Source: Paenibacillus sp. FSL R5-0341
GTDB lineage: Bacteria; Bacillota; Bacilli; Paenibacillales; Paenibacillaceae
Assembly: GCF_037975235.1 (NCBI RefSeq)
Contig: NZ_CP150241.1
Location: 4,340,001 to 4,404,000 of the forward strand
DNA: 64,000 bases
Reading direction: 5' to 3'
Numbering within the stretch: the stretch's first letter is position 1; the number at the start of each line of letters is the position of its first letter. The position numbers were made by a program, and so were the translations under genes. Positions 61,428 through 64,000 of this stretch are shown here, in pieces. Below the pieces are notes generated by a model. That model saw only the letters and a list, made by a program, of their open reading frames with translations, was not told the DNA's origin and searched no databases.

Positions 61428-64000
61428 ATGGTTGATGTTAATAAGAAAAAGCCCGATGAACAGCCTGTACGCAAGCGCAGCTTTGCCCGCAGACTGGGAA
61501 GTTTCGTCAAATGGATGGTTGTCCTTGGCTTTATGGGGGCACTATTTGTAGGCGGTGCTTTGATGGGATACGTCAGTTCCATTGTGAAAGACGAGCCTGT
61601 CCGTTCAAGGGCCCTGATTGAACAAAAAGTCAGCGAAAACTCCATCACAGGCTTTGCTTACTTTGCCGACGGCAGTCCGATCGGTCAATTACGTACAGAA
61701 GAAGACAGGCGTCCGGTCACTACGGACCAGATCCCACAAAAGGTTATTGATGCTGTCGTTTCAATTGAAGACAATCATTTTTACGAACATAAAGGTGTAG
61801 ACATGAGCGGAACGCTCCGTGCCGTGAAACAAAAAGTGCTGAAAGAATCAGTACAAACCGGCGGTAGTACACTGACTCAGCAATTGGCGCGTCGTGTGTT
61901 TCTGAATTTGGATCGCACGGAAGATCGGAAAGTGAAAGAAATCTTGCTCTCACTCCGACTCGAACGTTTCCTGACCAAAGACGAGATCATGACAGCCTAT
62001 CTGAACAAGGTTCCTTTCGGTAACGGTTCCAGCGGATACAACGTTTACGGAATCAAGGCCGCTGCCAAAGGTCTGTTCAATATTAATGATCTTGAAAAAA
62101 TCAACATCGCTCAGGCTGCTTATCTTGCTGGATTGCCGCAGCTCCCCTCCTCTTACTCTGCCTTTAACGGTAAAGGCGATTTTGTAGAGGAAAATTTTGA
62201 CCGCGCAATCAACCGTCAGCATCTGGTATTACGCCGTATGCTTGAACTGGGCAAAATCAATCAGTCCGAGCATGATGAAGCTCTTGCTTTTGATATTAAA
62301 AGTTCACTCGCTCCGAAGACCATCAAGGCTTACAATACTTATCCATATCTTATGATGGAAACGGAACGACAAGCTGCACAGATTTTGATGAAACAATTGA
62401 ATTCCGATACAGCTGAATCCACAGACAAAGGTACAGATGCAGACACACCTCAGAAGGAAAGTAGTGCGTTATTAGAGGAAGCTCAGACGCAACTGCGTAC
62501 AGGTGGATACCGCATTTACACGACCATCAACAAAAGTATCTACAAAACGATGCGTACCATTGCGGAAGATGACAGCAATTTCTCAGCAGATGATCCTGTC
62601 AAAGGAAAAGAACAAACTGCTGCCATGCTGATTAATCACAAAACGGGTGCTATTCTGGGTATGATTGAGGGCCGGAATTTCCAGGATGAACAGATGAACT
62701 ACGCAACGCAGATGATACGTCAGCCAGGTTCAACGATGAAACCTATAGCCGCTTATCTTCCTGCGCTAGATGAAGGTCTTGTCCAACCTGCTTCTATTAT
62801 TGATGACTCACCGATCATTCTCAAAAATGGTCCGAGCGGCTACCACATTGCCAAGAATGCCAATAACCGGTATCAGGGACTGGTCACTGCCCGCAGAGCA
62901 CTGAATTATTCTCTTAATATACCGGCTCTGAAGTTGTTTAATGAAGAAGTAGGAATCGAGAAGGCTTGGACCTTCGCCAAGAAACTGGGTATTACCACCA
63001 TTCAGAAGGAAGACTATCAGGCTCAGACCGGTGTTCTCGGAGGTCTCCAATACGGTGTAACCGTTGAAGAATTAACCAGTGCCTATGGTGCGATCGCCAA
63101 TAATGGTGTATATAACGATTCTTACATGATTAGCAAAATCGTAGATTCCAAAGGCAACATTGTTTATAAACACGATACTGAACCTGTCCAAGCCTTCTCG
63201 GAGCAGACAGCATACCTGATGACCGATATGCTGCGGACCGTTATTACAGAAGGAACGGCAGATAAAGTACGTGAAAATTACAAATATTCCAAGAGTGTAC
63301 CAATCGTAGGTAAAACGGGTTCCACTCAAAACTACGCAGATGTCTGGTTTGAAGGTTATACACCAGATGTCACACTTGGCGTGTGGGTTGGATACAAACA
63401 GCCGGTGAATACGCTGGAAAGTAAATCACAGAGAAAACGTGCGCAGCAACTGTGGTCGAAAATCCTGAACGAAGTGATCGATACGCAAAAAGATCTGTTC
63501 GTCACGGATTCGTTCAAAAAACCATCTGGCATCGAAACACGCACGGTGTCGGCATACAGCGGCAAGTTGCCAACATCCATGACTGACAAATTTGTTACGG
63601 ATATTTTCAACAGCAAGTTTGTTCCGAAGGATAGCGATGACGGTGTAGCCAAAGCCAGGTACATTACTTACAATGGTGTAAACTATATTCCGCGTGACGG
63701 AACACCTTCGGACATGTTGAAGGAAAAAACAGTAATCAAACGTAAAAAACCAATCTCGGATCTCATCAAAGAATTGCAAAATGCATTCTCACGTATGAGT
63801 CGACATGAGTCACTTGCTTATTATCTTCCTGAAGATGCTGATGCAGACATGCCAACACAGATTGATCCAAGAACAGATAACGGCAAAGCTCCTGATGCAC
63901 CAGGTAACGTACGAATCTCTACCTCGGGTGACCGAGCTGTAATTACATTTAATGCCACACCAGAAAATGATGTCGTTGGTTATCGTCTGTATCGTTCTGT
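61428..64000 (+). CDS. Class A penicillin-binding protein (PBP1A-type), partial
   Basis: Starts at ATG 61428 (AAGGAGG ten bases upstream) and runs off the window after 857 residues. Short basic cytoplasmic tail, one membrane helix (about 26-50), then a GT51 glycosyltransferase with the catalytic Glu in SIEDNHFYEHKGVD and QTGGSTLTQQLARR. The transpeptidase domain has the catalytic Ser in QPGSTMKP, S-x-N in YSLNIPALK and the KTGS triad in VGKTGSTQNYAD. A C-terminal FN3 domain begins at about residue 825 (APGNVRISTSGDRAVITF) and is cut. It polymerises and cross-links peptidoglycan. Confidence 0.96.
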   Translation, partial: MVDVNKKKPDEQPVRKRSFARRLGSFVKWMVVLGFMGALFVGGALMGYVSSIVKDEPVRSRALIEQKVSENSITGFAYFADGSPIGQLRTEEDRRPVTTDQIPQKVIDAVVSIEDNHFYEHKGVDMSGTLRAVKQKVLKESVQTGGSTLTQQLARRVFLNLDRTEDRKVKEILLSLRLERFLTKDEIMTAYLNKVPFGNGSSGYNVYGIKAAAKGLFNINDLEKINIAQAAYLAGLPQLPSSYSAFNGKGDFVEENFDRAINRQHLVLRRMLELGKINQSEHDEALAFDIKSSLAPKTIKAYNTYPYLMMETERQAAQILMKQLNSDTAESTDKGTDADTPQKESSALLEEAQTQLRTGGYRIYTTINKSIYKTMRTIAEDDSNFSADDPVKGKEQTAAMLINHKTGAILGMIEGRNFQDEQMNYATQMIRQPGSTMKPIAAYLPALDEGLVQPASIIDDSPIILKNGPSGYHIAKNANNRYQGLVTARRALNYSLNIPALKLFNEEVGIEKAWTFAKKLGITTIQKEDYQAQTGVLGGLQYGVTVEELTSAYGAIANNGVYNDSYMISKIVDSKGNIVYKHDTEPVQAFSEQTAYLMTDMLRTVITEGTADKVRENYKYSKSVPIVGKTGSTQNYADVWFEGYTPDVTLGVWVGYKQPVNTLESKSQRKRAQQLWSKILNEVIDTQKDLFVTDSFKKPSGIETRTVSAYSGKLPTSMTDKFVTDIFNSKFVPKDSDDGVAKARYITYNGVNYIPRDGTPSDMLKEKTVIKRKKPISDLIKELQNAFSRMSRHESLAYYLPEDADADMPTQIDPRTDNGKAPDAPGNVRISTSGDRAVITFNATPENDVVGYRLYRS

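Overview
The window reads as chromosomal DNA of a Paenibacillus-like, spore-forming member of the Bacillales. The evidence is near-continuous Bacillus-type synteny (rpmB, spoVM, rpe, rsgA, prkC, prpC, rlmN, rsmB, fmt, def, priA, coaBC, rpoZ, gmk, remA, yicC, a Ca-type ATPase, rqcH; then ylbG-ylbF, ylaN near ftsW, dgcP next to rpsD). Two sporulation genes (spoVM and a spoVIF-like gene) and Bacillota-type ribosome binding sites and terminators agree with this. No tRNA, rRNA, IS element or CRISPR array was seen.

Layout. 1-4604 (minus) is a visibly A+T-rich, accessory-looking giant secreted subtilase. It is cut by the window edge just after it enters a pretoxin/HINT module, so it looks like a polymorphic-toxin-type protein. 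4847-8741 is a pyruvate-responsive-type locus: an OFA/YhjX-like transporter, a LytTR response regulator and a LytS-type kinase, with three 21-bp-phased binding half-sites in front of the transporter. An octanucleotide tandem repeat (9 copies) lies just upstream of the kinase. 9101-10016 holds a small membrane protein, a palindromic repeat element and spoVIF. 10131-39830 is the conserved housekeeping core: recG, the fatty-acid kinase pair (a DegV/FakB-type protein and fakA), rpmB, spoVM, the prkC/prpC signalling pair, translation-maturation genes, priA, coaBC, rpoZ, gmk, remA, yicC, a methionine/folate enzyme, dapF, a Ca-type P-ATPase and rqcH. 40117-64000 is mixed: GNAT, PHP phosphatase, LysR regulator, ylbG/ylbF, an XPB-type helicase with its associated protein, an M20 amidohydrolase, yugN-like, ftsW, asp23, a Ca/H exchanger, ylaN, an HPr-like protein that has lost its phospho-histidine, an M29 aminopeptidase, a lipoprotein, a cytosolic diguanylate cyclase, rpsD with a long leader, a chemoreceptor, and a class A penicillin-binding protein cut by the right edge.

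How it works together. The core couples translation and ribosome quality control (def, fmt, rsmB, rlmN, rsgA, rpmB, rpsD, rqcH) to cell-envelope signalling (prkC/prpC, ftsW, PBP1A) and to biofilm/sporulation control (remA, ylbF, spoVM, spoVIF, dgcP). The most unusual items are the protease-HINT protein, the phased operator of the YhjX-like transporter, the octamer repeat, three unrelated palindromic repeat elements, the His-less HPr homologue and the split XPB helicase pair.
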